Shown here: piece by piece, positions 9,056-17,972 of the stretch | Numbering within the stretch: position 1 is the first letter of the stretch | Layout: every line of letters starts with the position of its first letter | Origin: Chloroflexota bacterium | GTDB lineage: Bacteria; Chloroflexota; Anaerolineae; UBA1429 | Direction of reading: 5' to 3' | NCBI GenBank assembly: GCA_012841405.1 | Contig: DUUT01000013.1 | Span: 25,175 to 89,174, forward strand | DNA: 64,000 nt | The notes under the pieces: model-generated | Seen by the model: only the letters and a program-made list of their open reading frames with translations | Databases searched by the model: none | What the model was told of the DNA's origin: nothing | Made by a program: the position numbers and the translations under genes

Positions 9056-10048
9056 GTGAGGCAACCGAAGGACAAGGCTGCAACACGCACGACACTTTCT
9101 TCCCTCGTCAACCGAGCGGTAGAGCGCATCGGGCCGCCTCCTTCCCGTGGTGGCGAACGCGCTGCGGCGACCAGAGCGCGCCTACGGCGCCTGCTCGCTC
9201 GCAACACGGTCGTGTGGCCGCACCGTGACGCCTACGTCGTCGGCTATCCAAAGGTGGGCAACACGTGGTTTCAGGTGATGCTGCGCATGGCGCTGGTGCG
9301 CTACTACAACCTTGACGAGGCGTGGCTCTCCCAGGTACTCCACCCTCAGAGAGAGGGGGACGAGCCGCCGCCGGCGCACGTCCCGCATATCGAGGTGACC
9401 TACGACATGACGTCCTTCCCGGAAGGGGACTATCCCCGGGTACAGCGCGATCACCGGCGCTATGCGGGCAAGCGCGTCGTGCTCCTGATCCGTGACCCCA
9501 AAGACACGTTGGTCTCGCTCTACATGCACTATGCGTACCGGGATGAGGCGACGCCGTACTGGGGAACGGTGGACGAGCTGGTCTATGACCGCGAGTTCGG
9601 GCTGACCAAGTACCTGCAGTTCTACCGCGCCTGGCACCGGGACAGGCGCCGGCCCAGCGGCATCCATCTCGTTCGTTACGAGGACATGCAGGCAGACACG
9701 GCCGGCGTGTTCCGCAGAGCCGCCGAGTTTCTGGGGATGCGGGGCATCAGCGACGCCATCATCGACGAATGCATCGCCTTTGGTAGCTTTGACAACATGC
9801 GGCGCATGGAGAGGGAGAACACGCTAGGGATCGTAGCATTGGCGCCATCGCCTCGCGGAATCGAAAAAGCCTACAAGGTGCGCCGGGGCGTGGTCGGCGG
9901 CTACAGAGATCACCTCTCAGAGGCAACCATCGCCTACATCGACCGTCGCGTGCGCCGCGAGTTGCCACCGGTGTACGGCTATCCGCGCGCCGCAGCGGTT
10001 GCCCCCGTGGCCCCGACCCAGGCGCGTCGAGGGTTGGGGGGCTCATGA
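9056..10048 (+). CDS. PAPS-dependent sulfotransferase
   Basis: 330 residues from GTG 9056, which has AAAGGAG eight bases upstream; the ORF-track start (9047) overlaps that ribosome site. The 5'-phosphosulfate loop is YPKVGNTW (P65-W71), and the 3'-phosphate-binding strand is RDPKDTLVSLY (R146 onward, with S154). FGSFDNMRRMERE near residue 240 and RRGVVGGYRDHL near residue 280 match the C-terminal PAPS-contact region (RKGxxGxW-type) of Sulfotransfer_1 proteins. It should move sulfate from PAPS to a hydroxyl or amine of a sugar. Four genes earlier is the PAPS synthase, so donor and transferase are encoded together around the exporter. Sugar specificity cannot be inferred. Confidence 0.9.
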   Translation: MRQPKDKAATRTTLSSLVNRAVERIGPPPSRGGERAAATRARLRRLLARNTVVWPHRDAYVVGYPKVGNTWFQVMLRMALVRYYNLDEAWLSQVLHPQREGDEPPPAHVPHIEVTYDMTSFPEGDYPRVQRDHRRYAGKRVVLLIRDPKDTLVSLYMHYAYRDEATPYWGTVDELVYDREFGLTKYLQFYRAWHRDRRRPSGIHLVRYEDMQADTAGVFRRAAEFLGMRGISDAIIDECIAFGSFDNMRRMERENTLGIVALAPSPRGIEKAYKVRRGVVGGYRDHLSEATIAYIDRRVRRELPPVYGYPRAAAVAPVAPTQARRGLGGS

Positions 10049-11235
10049 TTGAGGAGAGCGGCTTTGCCTCCATCACGCCGGAGGGCTTGCGCCTGGTGGT
10101 GGTACCGACGGACCCCATCAGCGACTATGAGCGTGACGGCCTCGATTGGATCGAGCAGTACTTTAACCCAGGGGGCATGTTTGCCGAGGTGTTCGCCGCG
10201 AGTCCGCGAGAGACGGGCCAGCGCCGCGCCCACGGGATGACGATCATGGGCGTGACGGAGCGAGGCTTCCGCGCCACCCTGCGGGAGCTACGTCCGCACA
10301 TAGTGCGCGCCTACGGCGGCTTTTGGCCGGCCGATCTCGTCGTCGGGAATCGCGTTCCCGGCGTGCCCGTGGTGGTCAGTGTCCACGACACCAATCCCAA
10401 GCTCCTGCACAGATCCGTAGCACACGCCGACCTCGTCGTATGCGTCTCTCAGGCAGTGGCCACATGCGTGCAAGGCATCGGCACCGCGCCGCGGCGCATC
10501 CGCATCCTGCCGAATCGGGTCGATCTCGACGTGTTCCGCCCCATTCGCGAGCCCGATCGCTTGTGCACTGTAGCGGAACGCTTTCCGCCCGGGCGGCACA
10601 TCCTGTTGGTGGGGCGCGTCGACGCGCAAAAGAACCAGGATACCCTCATCCGCGCCCTCGCACTGCTCCCGGAGGACTATGCGGCCGTGCTCGTCGGGCG
10701 TGGTGACTGGGGACCATACCTAGAGCTGGCTGAGGAGGTGGGCGTTTCCCAGCGCTGTTTCTGGGTAGAGAGCGTGCCCAACTCGGAGCTGCCACTCTGG
10801 TATTCGTGGTGCGACTGCATGTGTACGCCCAGCCGTTGGGAGGGGTTTGGGATCGTCTTCCTCGAGGCGGCCGCCTGCGGCGCCCCCATCGTCACCTCTG
10901 ACATCGCCCCGATGAACGAGTTTCTCACCCATGGTGTCAGCGCATACCTCGTGCGGGATTATGAGGACCCACGCGCCATCGCGCGGGCCATCCGCAGGGT
11001 ATGCGAGGACGAGGCCTATCGACGCGCGCTGTCGCAGGGAGCCATCCAAGCCGCTCAGCCCTTTGACCGACGCGCCGTCGACCGCCTCGAGATGGCCATC
11101 TACGCGGAGGCGCTGCGCCTCCGCCGGTGGCCCATGTCCTGGATCCGGTTATCGTCAGCGGCGCACCTGGCGCGCCGCGCCAAGTCCGTACCGTCGCGTG
11201 TGGCGCGACGGGTGAAACGTATCGTGTCCGCGTAG
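10045..11235 (+). CDS. GT4-family glycosyltransferase
   Basis: 396 residues; its ATG overlaps the sulfotransferase stop (ATGA), so translation is probably coupled. The N-terminal acceptor half is unusual in starting SGFASITPEGLRLVVVPTDPISDYE. The C-terminal half is a clear GT-B donor domain: LVGRVDAQKNQDTLIRAL, then SRWEGFGIVFLEAAACGAPIVTSD, where the second E of the EX7E-like stretch contacts the nucleotide sugar. It is probably a cytoplasmic retaining transferase extending the lipid-linked repeat unit. The C-terminal ~40 residues are basic and may associate with the membrane. Sugar donor unknown. Confidence 0.88.
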   Translation: MIEESGFASITPEGLRLVVVPTDPISDYERDGLDWIEQYFNPGGMFAEVFAASPRETGQRRAHGMTIMGVTERGFRATLRELRPHIVRAYGGFWPADLVVGNRVPGVPVVVSVHDTNPKLLHRSVAHADLVVCVSQAVATCVQGIGTAPRRIRILPNRVDLDVFRPIREPDRLCTVAERFPPGRHILLVGRVDAQKNQDTLIRALALLPEDYAAVLVGRGDWGPYLELAEEVGVSQRCFWVESVPNSELPLWYSWCDCMCTPSRWEGFGIVFLEAAACGAPIVTSDIAPMNEFLTHGVSAYLVRDYEDPRAIARAIRRVCEDEAYRRALSQGAIQAAQPFDRRAVDRLEMAIYAEALRLRRWPMSWIRLSSAAHLARRAKSVPSRVARRVKRIVSA

Positions 11236-11500
11236 GGCGCCGTTGCCATCAGCGGCTCCACCATCCCACCTCGCAGCAACAGCTCGCTCGCATTCCGGCC
11301 ACACATCAGCCACATCCAGGCCCACCGCTCATCAGACCATGCCTCGGACATAGCATCGCGAGTATCCGCAACGATCTCTTCACGGCGCTAGACGAGTGAT
11401 GCCGGTCTGTACACGCCACTACGGCTCAGGTCGGCAGTGCCCGAAACAGCCTCCCGTGGCCTGGGATCGTCGGGTGCCCCGCCACATGGAGGCTCGAACG

Positions 11501-12652
11501 ATGGGAAGGATGAAGCGCTTTGTGTCCAGAACACTCTCTGACAGCATTACCACCGCCACCCAATGGCTAGGCGGTGCGGGGCCGAACACGCCCCCAGACA
11601 TCGCACCACACCCACGTGTTCGGTTCGTCTATCCGACGCAGACCGTCGAATGTGCGGCGTTTACTTCCGATGGCATCGGCTTTGGGGGTAAAGGCTCGGT
11701 ATTGTACCGCACACGCGACTTTTTCAGGACCATGGAGCCCGTCGACCGCCTACCTTCCGGTGAGACGTGCTATCTGGTCTTTGTGGATTCCCGCGACTAT
11801 GTCTACTGGAACGCCATGGGCAGCGGCAGGCTGCGGCGCAGCACTGACGGCGGGAACACCTGGACCACCGTCCTGCACCTGGGCGCCAATCCCGATCGTG
11901 GCTTCTGGCGCATGTGTGAGCAGCCCACGACGGGGTATCTGTTTGCTGGCGAGTACACGAGCAAGCACGCCATCTCGTGTCGCGTGCACCGCAGCCGTGA
12001 CTGGGGCGAGACGTGGGAGGAGGTGCTGTACGTCCCGGGCGAGCGGCACGTCCATGCCGTTCACAGCACCGACGAGGGCACCGTCTATGCCGCCACCGGA
12101 GATTCGCTAAGCATTCTGTACCGCTCCACGGACAACGGAGACAGCTGGCGCATCGTCCGTGCGGGCCGCAACCTCACGGCCATCGCCTCCTACGGGTCCA
12201 CACTGCTCCTCGGTTCGGATGCCGGATGGTCCAGCGATGTGTGGAAGTCACGCGACGGCGGAGTGACCTGGGAGTCGCGCCTTCACCTCAAGCCCCGCCG
12301 CAACATCGTCTGGATTCGTCACTTTGGGTACGGCGTGTTCCTTGCCAGCCATAGCCTCGATGTCAACCCGCCACAGGGCCTGCTGCCCGAGTTGTTGCTC
12401 AGTGAGGACTATGGAGATACGTGGACGCCGGTGTACCGCTGGAACACCACCGCCGATTGGGCGGGGAGCTGGCGTGAGTCGAACGTGTACCAGGGGTGGC
12501 TGCACCTGAGCGATGAGTATGGGTTCAACATGATGGTGACCGCGGTGGGTGCTCCCTCCTCGCATCTGAATCCCTTGCCCGACGGTGCCATGCCGGGGGT
12601 GCGGCATCCCGAGTCGATCACCGTCCGAAACAAGGTACGAGAGGAGGCGTGA
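11501..12652 (+). CDS. BNR/Asp-box repeat propeller protein (sialidase-like fold)
   Basis: 383 residues from ATG 11501, with GGAGG eight bases upstream; the longer ORF (11396) lacks a site. Five Asp-box motifs are visible: STDGGNTWTTV, SRDWGETWEEV, STDNGDSWRIV, SRDGGVTWESR and SEDYGDTWTPV. This predicts a six-bladed beta-propeller as in sialidases and related lyases. I see no sialidase FRIP motif or arginine triad, so hydrolase activity is not supported. No signal peptide or membrane segment is evident, although the N-terminus (KRFVSRTLSDSITTATQWLG) could form an amphipathic helix. Lying between glycosyltransferase and sugar-amination genes, it may act in or bind the polysaccharide. Similar repeats occur in the exported protein at 42495. 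Confidence 0.8.
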   Translation: MGRMKRFVSRTLSDSITTATQWLGGAGPNTPPDIAPHPRVRFVYPTQTVECAAFTSDGIGFGGKGSVLYRTRDFFRTMEPVDRLPSGETCYLVFVDSRDYVYWNAMGSGRLRRSTDGGNTWTTVLHLGANPDRGFWRMCEQPTTGYLFAGEYTSKHAISCRVHRSRDWGETWEEVLYVPGERHVHAVHSTDEGTVYAATGDSLSILYRSTDNGDSWRIVRAGRNLTAIASYGSTLLLGSDAGWSSDVWKSRDGGVTWESRLHLKPRRNIVWIRHFGYGVFLASHSLDVNPPQGLLPELLLSEDYGDTWTPVYRWNTTADWAGSWRESNVYQGWLHLSDEYGFNMMVTAVGAPSSHLNPLPDGAMPGVRHPESITVRNKVREEA

Positions 12653-12654
12653 CT

Positions 12655-15141
12655 GTGAGTGCGACGATTGGTCCCCTCGCTCTGCGAGGCCTCGCTCGCC
12701 GAGGCGCAGTCCGTGCTACGTCGGTGGCGCGCCGCGTACCACGGTTGGTCCAGCGTGCCGTGCACCCTCCCCTCAAAGCCGTAGTGATCGGGTGCGGCGC
12801 CATCGCGCCCACGCACATCAACGGCTATCGCGACTCGGGCGTCGTAGAGGTGGTCGCCGTGAGTGACGCGCGCGTGTCCCCCCTGGCCGACGCCCTCGAT
12901 CGTTGGCCGGGCATCAAGGCATACCGTAGCTACCGGCAAATGCTCGCCGACATGCACCCCGACCTCGTCAGTGTCTGCATCTGGCCGGATGACCATGCCG
13001 AGGCGGTGGTGGCGGCCGCCGAAGCGGGCGCGCGAGGCATCCTGTGCGAAAAGCCGCTCGCGCTGCAGCTCGATGATATCGAGCGTATGCTCGCCGCCTG
13101 CCGCCCTCGCGGCATCAAGCTGGCGGGTGGCCATCAGTACCGCTTTCACCCCTGCTTTGTGGCCGCCGCGCGCGCCATTCAAGCGGGAGAGATCGGCACT
13201 GTGCAGCGCGTGCGGGGGCACGTGGTAGGCGCATTGGCCGACAATGGCCCGCATCTCGTCGACGCCGCGCGCATGCTCATCGGCGACCCGGTGCCCGTGA
13301 GCGCCGAGTGTCGCTGCACGCGCGGCCGCGGCGGCGTGTACCAGGGGCTCCCCGTGGAAGACAGCGCCGCGGGCAAGATTACCTTCTCGGGAGGCGTCGA
13401 GTTCTGGTTCCGCACGGGCGATCTCGCGCCGGCATTCTTTGGCCTGACCGTGGACGGCGACCAGGGCGCCATCGAGGTCACACCAACCCACTGGACACTC
13501 AACGGAGAGGTGCAGCGCGAGGGCCAGGACGTGCCGGAGGCTCACTACCGCGCGCGGCAGTTCCACCAGTTCGCCGACTGGGTGTGTGGGCACCAGCTGC
13601 GGTACGCCAGCAATACCGACCAGGCGGTCCAAGCGGTCGAGATGATCCTTGCCCTGTACGAGTCGGCGCGCACCGGCGAGCCGGTCGCGTTCCCCGTGGA
13701 GAACCGTGGGGACGTGATCCGACAGCTCTACAGCGACGCACCGCGACGCGACGCCCCGCGTCAGGGCGTGCCGCGTCGGGATGCGTTCATCCAGCCGGCC
13801 TTATCGGTGGGAGAAGCGTCGTCTCAGGCGGCGCGGCTCGCCGTAGACGGTGGCGAGCGCGCCGCCATCCGCTGGTTCTCGTCCGATCCGTGCGTCGGCC
13901 TGCCCGAGCTCGCCCGCCTGACGCGCGTGATCGCCAGCAAGAACATAAGTCGCACCTATGGTTACCAGGTCGAGGCCCTGGAGGCCGAGTTCGCCCGCGC
14001 GTACGGCAGCCTCGGCGCCGTCGCATCGACGTCGGGGACGGCGGCCATTCACGTGGCCCTGGGCGCCATCAATCCTGAGCCACTGGATGAGATCATCACC
14101 ACCCCCATCACCGATCTCGGCACGATCATCCCCATCCTGGCGTGCCACTGCATCCCCGTGTACGCCGATGTGGACCCCACCACGGGGAATATGACCGCGG
14201 AGACCATCGCCGCGCGCATCACACCGCGCACGCGCGCGGTCATCCTGGTGCACCTCTTTGGGCGCCCGGCAGAGATGGATCCCATTGTCGAGCTGCTGCG
14301 ACAGCACGACATCGCGCTGATCGAGGATTGCTCGCAGGCCCACATGGCCGAGTACCACGGTCGCAAGGTTGGCACCTTTGGCGATCTCGGGTGCTTCAGC
14401 CTGCAGCAATCGAAGCAGATCACCTGCGGGGACGGTGGCGTGACCATCGTGAACCGAGACGACCTCCTGCGGCGGGCGGCGCTGTTCGCCGACAAGGGGT
14501 GGAGCCGCGACCTGGGGCGCGAGCACCTCTTCCTGGGGATGAACTATCGCATGACCGAGCTCCAGGCGGCGGTGGCGCGCTCCCAGCTGCGACGCATGCC
14601 CAAGCTGTTGGCCAGGCGCCGCGCCAGCGCCGAGGCGCTGTCCACCGCACTCAAGCAGATCGATGGCATCGTCCCGCCGCCCGATCTCGTCGACGGCAAC
14701 CACTCCTGGTGGGTCTATGCCTTTGGGATCGACCCCACCGTCCTTGGCCTGAGCCTTGATGACATGGCAGAAGCACTACGTGCCGAAGGGGTGCGCCTCA
14801 TGCGGCGCTACCTCCCGTGTGCCGTCTTTGAGTACGAGGTTTTCCGCCATCTGCGCACCTATGGGAGCAGTGGCTATCCCTTTACGGCGGTGGATTACGT
14901 GGCGCCCAAGCGCGAGGACTATCCCGGGTTCATGGCGTTCCAGGATGAGCACCTGTTCATCCCCTGGAGCAACCGCGCCGAAGCTGAGCACGCCAAGGCG
15001 ATCGCCCACGCCATCGCCAAGGTTGCGCGCGGGTTCCAGCCGTGGGTGCTGGATCTCGGTGCCTTGCGGCCCGCCGCTGTGGCAGCAGAGCCGGAAGCAA
15101 CCGCCCGGAGCACCGATGCGGGCAGTGCCGACGTCGGGTAA
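12655..15141 (+). CDS. Fused Gfo/Idh/MocA oxidoreductase and DegT/DnrJ/EryC1 aminotransferase (amino-sugar synthesis)
   Basis: 828 residues from GTG 12655, with GAGGAGG seven bases upstream. Residues ~40-360 form an NAD(P)-dependent oxidoreductase with VVIGCGAIAPTH (Rossmann) and CEKPLAL (catalytic Lys). Residues ~400-810 form a PLP sugar aminotransferase with TSGTAAIHVALGAI, IEDCSQAHMAEYHG and LQQSKQITCGDGG, whose Lys is the expected Schiff-base residue. Separately encoded homologues act in sequence: oxidation of a nucleotide-sugar hydroxyl to a ketone, then amination, as for WlbA/WlbC or WbpB/WbpE with UDP-GlcNAcA. The fusion suggests the keto intermediate is passed within one polypeptide. 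The exact nucleotide sugar is not shown; WecB two genes downstream points to the UDP-HexNAc family. Confidence 0.88.
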   Translation: MSATIGPLALRGLARRGAVRATSVARRVPRLVQRAVHPPLKAVVIGCGAIAPTHINGYRDSGVVEVVAVSDARVSPLADALDRWPGIKAYRSYRQMLADMHPDLVSVCIWPDDHAEAVVAAAEAGARGILCEKPLALQLDDIERMLAACRPRGIKLAGGHQYRFHPCFVAAARAIQAGEIGTVQRVRGHVVGALADNGPHLVDAARMLIGDPVPVSAECRCTRGRGGVYQGLPVEDSAAGKITFSGGVEFWFRTGDLAPAFFGLTVDGDQGAIEVTPTHWTLNGEVQREGQDVPEAHYRARQFHQFADWVCGHQLRYASNTDQAVQAVEMILALYESARTGEPVAFPVENRGDVIRQLYSDAPRRDAPRQGVPRRDAFIQPALSVGEASSQAARLAVDGGERAAIRWFSSDPCVGLPELARLTRVIASKNISRTYGYQVEALEAEFARAYGSLGAVASTSGTAAIHVALGAINPEPLDEIITTPITDLGTIIPILACHCIPVYADVDPTTGNMTAETIAARITPRTRAVILVHLFGRPAEMDPIVELLRQHDIALIEDCSQAHMAEYHGRKVGTFGDLGCFSLQQSKQITCGDGGVTIVNRDDLLRRAALFADKGWSRDLGREHLFLGMNYRMTELQAAVARSQLRRMPKLLARRRASAEALSTALKQIDGIVPPPDLVDGNHSWWVYAFGIDPTVLGLSLDDMAEALRAEGVRLMRRYLPCAVFEYEVFRHLRTYGSSGYPFTAVDYVAPKREDYPGFMAFQDEHLFIPWSNRAEAEHAKAIAHAIAKVARGFQPWVLDLGALRPAAVAAEPEATARSTDAGSADVG

Positions 15142-15172
15142 TCCGACTCGTTCTCATGAGCAAGGAGTGATA

Positions 15173-16714
15173 GTGGCGACACGAATGCGCAGCGTTGTGA
15201 GGCAGGCCCTGGACAGGGTCAGGGAGATCGGCCCGACAACCAGGGAGCACCCCGTCGAGGGGGCAATCCGCTGGATTCGCACGAACCGCCTTCCTGGGCA
15301 GGGCATCGTCCCGTACCCGGGAGCATCTGTAGCGACGCAGGAGGTTACCGGATACACCATACCGAGTCTCTATCGCATGGGTGAAAAGGCCTTGGCCCGC
15401 GAGTTCGCGCGGTGGGAGGCAGCGGTACAGCGTAGCGATGGCGCCGTGGCCGCTATTGATGGCGTGGCCTACACCTTTGATACCGCCCAGGCCGCCCGCG
15501 GGTTCTTGGCGGTGCTCGACGACTTGCCCGAAATGGAGGACAACCTCCGCCGCGCCTGTGATTTCGTCGCCGGGCAGATCGACGCCCAGGGCGTGGTGCA
15601 CACCCCCTCCTACGATACGTGGAAGTTCGAGGACGGCACCATGCTCTCCGAGTACGGCAACCTGTACGTGCTGCCACCCCTCGTGGAGGCGGGGGAGCGG
15701 TTGGGCGAGAAGCGGTGGATCGACGCCGCGCGCCGGGCGATGGACCGCTACCGCCGCCTGCCCGACCTCGTCGAGTTCAAGCCAGATATCAGCACCCTGT
15801 CCCACTACTTTGGGTACATGATGGAAGCCCTGGTGGATCTCGGCGAGCTCGATCTCGCCGCACGAGGGCTCGAGCAGGCGGAGGCGATTCAGCGGCCAGA
15901 TGGCGCCATCCCCGCGTACCCCGGCGTCGACTGGGTCTGTTCGACGGGTCTGGCTCAGCTCGCGATCGCCTGGTACAAGCTGGGCAGGCCGGATCCGGCG
16001 GACCGCGCTATGGACTATCTCGAAGGGCTGCAGAACCGCAGCGGCGGCTTCTATGGGAGCTATGGCGCCGGGGCACGCTACTTCCCCACGCAAGAGATCA
16101 GTTGGGCGGCCAAGTTCTTTATCGATGCCTATGCGCTGCGCGTCGCCGCCGACTTTGACCGCGAAAGGGCCCTGTACGCGAAGCAGATCGCAGAGACGGA
16201 TGGGCGCGTGCGAGCCCTCCTCGAGCATCTGAGCAACCTCGACGGCAAGCGCGTGCTGGACGTCGGCTGTGGGAAGGGGCGTTACCTGCTGGTATTGCAG
16301 CGGCGCTGGCCCACCGCGCACCTCTATGGCGTCGACGTCTCGCGCGAGCTGCTGGCCTCGTGCCCCCAGGGAGTGGAGACGCGCCGGGGAACGATGCTGG
16401 ACCTGCGCTACCCCGATGGCAGCTTTGACGCCGTCTACACGGTGGAGGCGCTCGAGCACGCCATCCTCATCGAGAACGCCGTACGCGAGCTCGTCCGCGT
16501 GCTGAGGCCCGGTGGTGCCCTGGTGATCATTGACAAGAACGCCGCCCAGCTCGGGCGCCTCTCCATCAAGCGCTGGGAGCGCTGGTTCCGCGTGCGCGAG
16601 ATGAGCCGGCTACTCGAGCGGTACGGGGTGAGCGTGACCCACGAGATGGTCGCCCATGACGAGGACACCACGCCGGACGGCCTGTTCGTGGCCTGGAAGG
16701 GGATCAAGCAGTGA
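15173..16714 (+). CDS. Two-domain protein: alpha/alpha-barrel-like domain plus SAM-dependent methyltransferase
   Basis: 513 residues from GTG 15173, five bases after AAGGAG. Residues ~60-340 contain repeating helical pairs with LSEYGNLYVLPPLVEAGERLG, LSHYFGYMMEALVDLGELDLA and CSTGLAQLAIAWYKLG, resembling alpha/alpha-toroid glycosidase or terpene-cyclase-like folds. Residues ~355-513 are a class I methyltransferase with motif I VLDVGCGKGRYL (361-372), FDAVYTVEALEH and LRPGGALVIID. I cannot assign a reaction to the first domain; it may recognise a glycan. The methyltransferase probably modifies a sugar hydroxyl or carboxylate of the repeat unit. The combination is unfamiliar to me. It lies between the amino-sugar fusion and WecB. 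Confidence 0.75.
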   Translation: MATRMRSVVRQALDRVREIGPTTREHPVEGAIRWIRTNRLPGQGIVPYPGASVATQEVTGYTIPSLYRMGEKALAREFARWEAAVQRSDGAVAAIDGVAYTFDTAQAARGFLAVLDDLPEMEDNLRRACDFVAGQIDAQGVVHTPSYDTWKFEDGTMLSEYGNLYVLPPLVEAGERLGEKRWIDAARRAMDRYRRLPDLVEFKPDISTLSHYFGYMMEALVDLGELDLAARGLEQAEAIQRPDGAIPAYPGVDWVCSTGLAQLAIAWYKLGRPDPADRAMDYLEGLQNRSGGFYGSYGAGARYFPTQEISWAAKFFIDAYALRVAADFDRERALYAKQIAETDGRVRALLEHLSNLDGKRVLDVGCGKGRYLLVLQRRWPTAHLYGVDVSRELLASCPQGVETRRGTMLDLRYPDGSFDAVYTVEALEHAILIENAVRELVRVLRPGGALVIIDKNAAQLGRLSIKRWERWFRVREMSRLLERYGVSVTHEMVAHDEDTTPDGLFVAWKGIKQ

Positions 16715-16853
16715 GCCTCTGTACCTCGCCCCCAGCGCATCGTCCAGGAGCGCAGCAGCGCGCCGGGTTTGGGCATCCCGAGCATCCCGTGGGATCTCGG
16801 CGTGCGCAGCCTCCATCCATCGCCCCGTTTCGGGCAGGAGGGAGCATGGCGCC

Positions 16854-17972
16854 ATGCTGACCGTGCTGAGCGTCATCGGGACGCGGCCCGAGGCCATCAA
16901 GATGGCGCCCGTCATCCGTGCCTTGGAGACTCACGCTGACAAGGTGCGCTCGGTGGTCTGCGTCACCGCCCAGCACCGTGAGATGCTCGACCAGGTACTG
17001 CGCCTCTTTGCCATCCGCCCCGACATTGATCTCGACCTGATGACGCCGGATCAGTCGCTGGCGTCGCTCACATCGACCCTGTTCAGCGCCTTGGATCCGG
17101 TGGTCGCCGGCATCCAGCCCGATTGGGTGCTGGCGCAGGGCGACACCACCACCGTACTGGTGGCATCGCTAGTGTCCTTCTACCGACGCGTGGCGTTTGG
17201 CCACGTGGAGGCGGGCTTGCGCACCGGCGACTGCCTGCAGCCGTTCCCTGAGGAGGTGAATCGGCGCATCGCCGACATGGTGGCCACCCGGTACTTTGCG
17301 CCCACGGCACGGTGTCGCGAGACGTTGCTCGCCGAGGGAGTGCCCGACGCTCGCATTCACGTCACAGGAAATACGGTGATCGATGCCCTGCTGGCCACAG
17401 TGGCGCAGCCCTACGACGAGACCGAGGGGCCACTGGCGGGGTTGCCTCCCGCCGAGAGGTTGGTGCTGGTAACGGCACACCGACGCGAGAACCTGGGCGC
17501 CCCGCTGCGCGAGATCTGCTATGCGCTCCGCGAGCTGGCCGACGGATTCGCTGACGGGGAGCTGCAGCTGGTCTACCCCGTCCATCTCAACCCCAACGTA
17601 CGCCAGCCCGTGTTCGAGCTGCTGGGAGCTGTGCCCAACGTGAGCCTCATCGAGCCCTTGGGCTATCGCGACATGGCGCACCTCATGCGCCGCGCCACCC
17701 TCATTCTGACCGATTCGGGCGGAATCCAGGAGGAGGCGCCCACCTTTGGTGTGCCCGTACTCGTACTGCGCGATACCACCGAGCGCCCCGAGGGGGTCGA
17801 TGCCGGCGTGGTGCGCCTTGTAGGGACGAATCGCAAGCGGATCGTTGCCGAGGCCCTGCGCCTGCTGCGCGATCCACAGGCGTATGCCGCCATGGCGGCA
17901 CGCATCAACCCGTACGGTGACGGACGAGCGGCGGAACGCATCACCAGCATACTATTGGAGGCAACAGAATGA
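16854..17972 (+). CDS. wecB: UDP-N-acetylglucosamine 2-epimerase (non-hydrolysing)
   Basis: 372 residues, the usual length. ATG 16854 is preceded by AGGAGGGAG; the longer ORF start at 16656 lies within the upstream gene. Family motifs are clear: VIGTRPEAIKMAPVIRAL at the N-terminus, GDTTTVLVASLVSFY, FGHVEAGLRTGD, PFPEEVNRRIAD, TAHRRENLG and LTDSGGIQEEAPTFG near the C-terminus. It interconverts UDP-GlcNAc and UDP-ManNAc (or 2,3-diamino uronate analogues, as WbpI does). Given the neighbouring oxidoreductase-aminotransferase fusion, a WbpI-like role on an aminated uronate is possible. The 139 nt upstream hold no credible gene. Confidence 0.92.
   Translation: MLTVLSVIGTRPEAIKMAPVIRALETHADKVRSVVCVTAQHREMLDQVLRLFAIRPDIDLDLMTPDQSLASLTSTLFSALDPVVAGIQPDWVLAQGDTTTVLVASLVSFYRRVAFGHVEAGLRTGDCLQPFPEEVNRRIADMVATRYFAPTARCRETLLAEGVPDARIHVTGNTVIDALLATVAQPYDETEGPLAGLPPAERLVLVTAHRRENLGAPLREICYALRELADGFADGELQLVYPVHLNPNVRQPVFELLGAVPNVSLIEPLGYRDMAHLMRRATLILTDSGGIQEEAPTFGVPVLVLRDTTERPEGVDAGVVRLVGTNRKRIVAEALRLLRDPQAYAAMAARINPYGDGRAAERITSILLEATE

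Noticed and set aside
14957-16459. 500-codon ORF on the minus strand (and similar long minus-strand ORFs at 12409, 13801, 17663, 25714, 36333, 47492 and 59864)
   Set aside because: Each lies antisense to a well-supported + strand gene. GC-rich codon bias creates such mirror ORFs, and the products are His/Gly/Arg-rich with no recognisable motifs.
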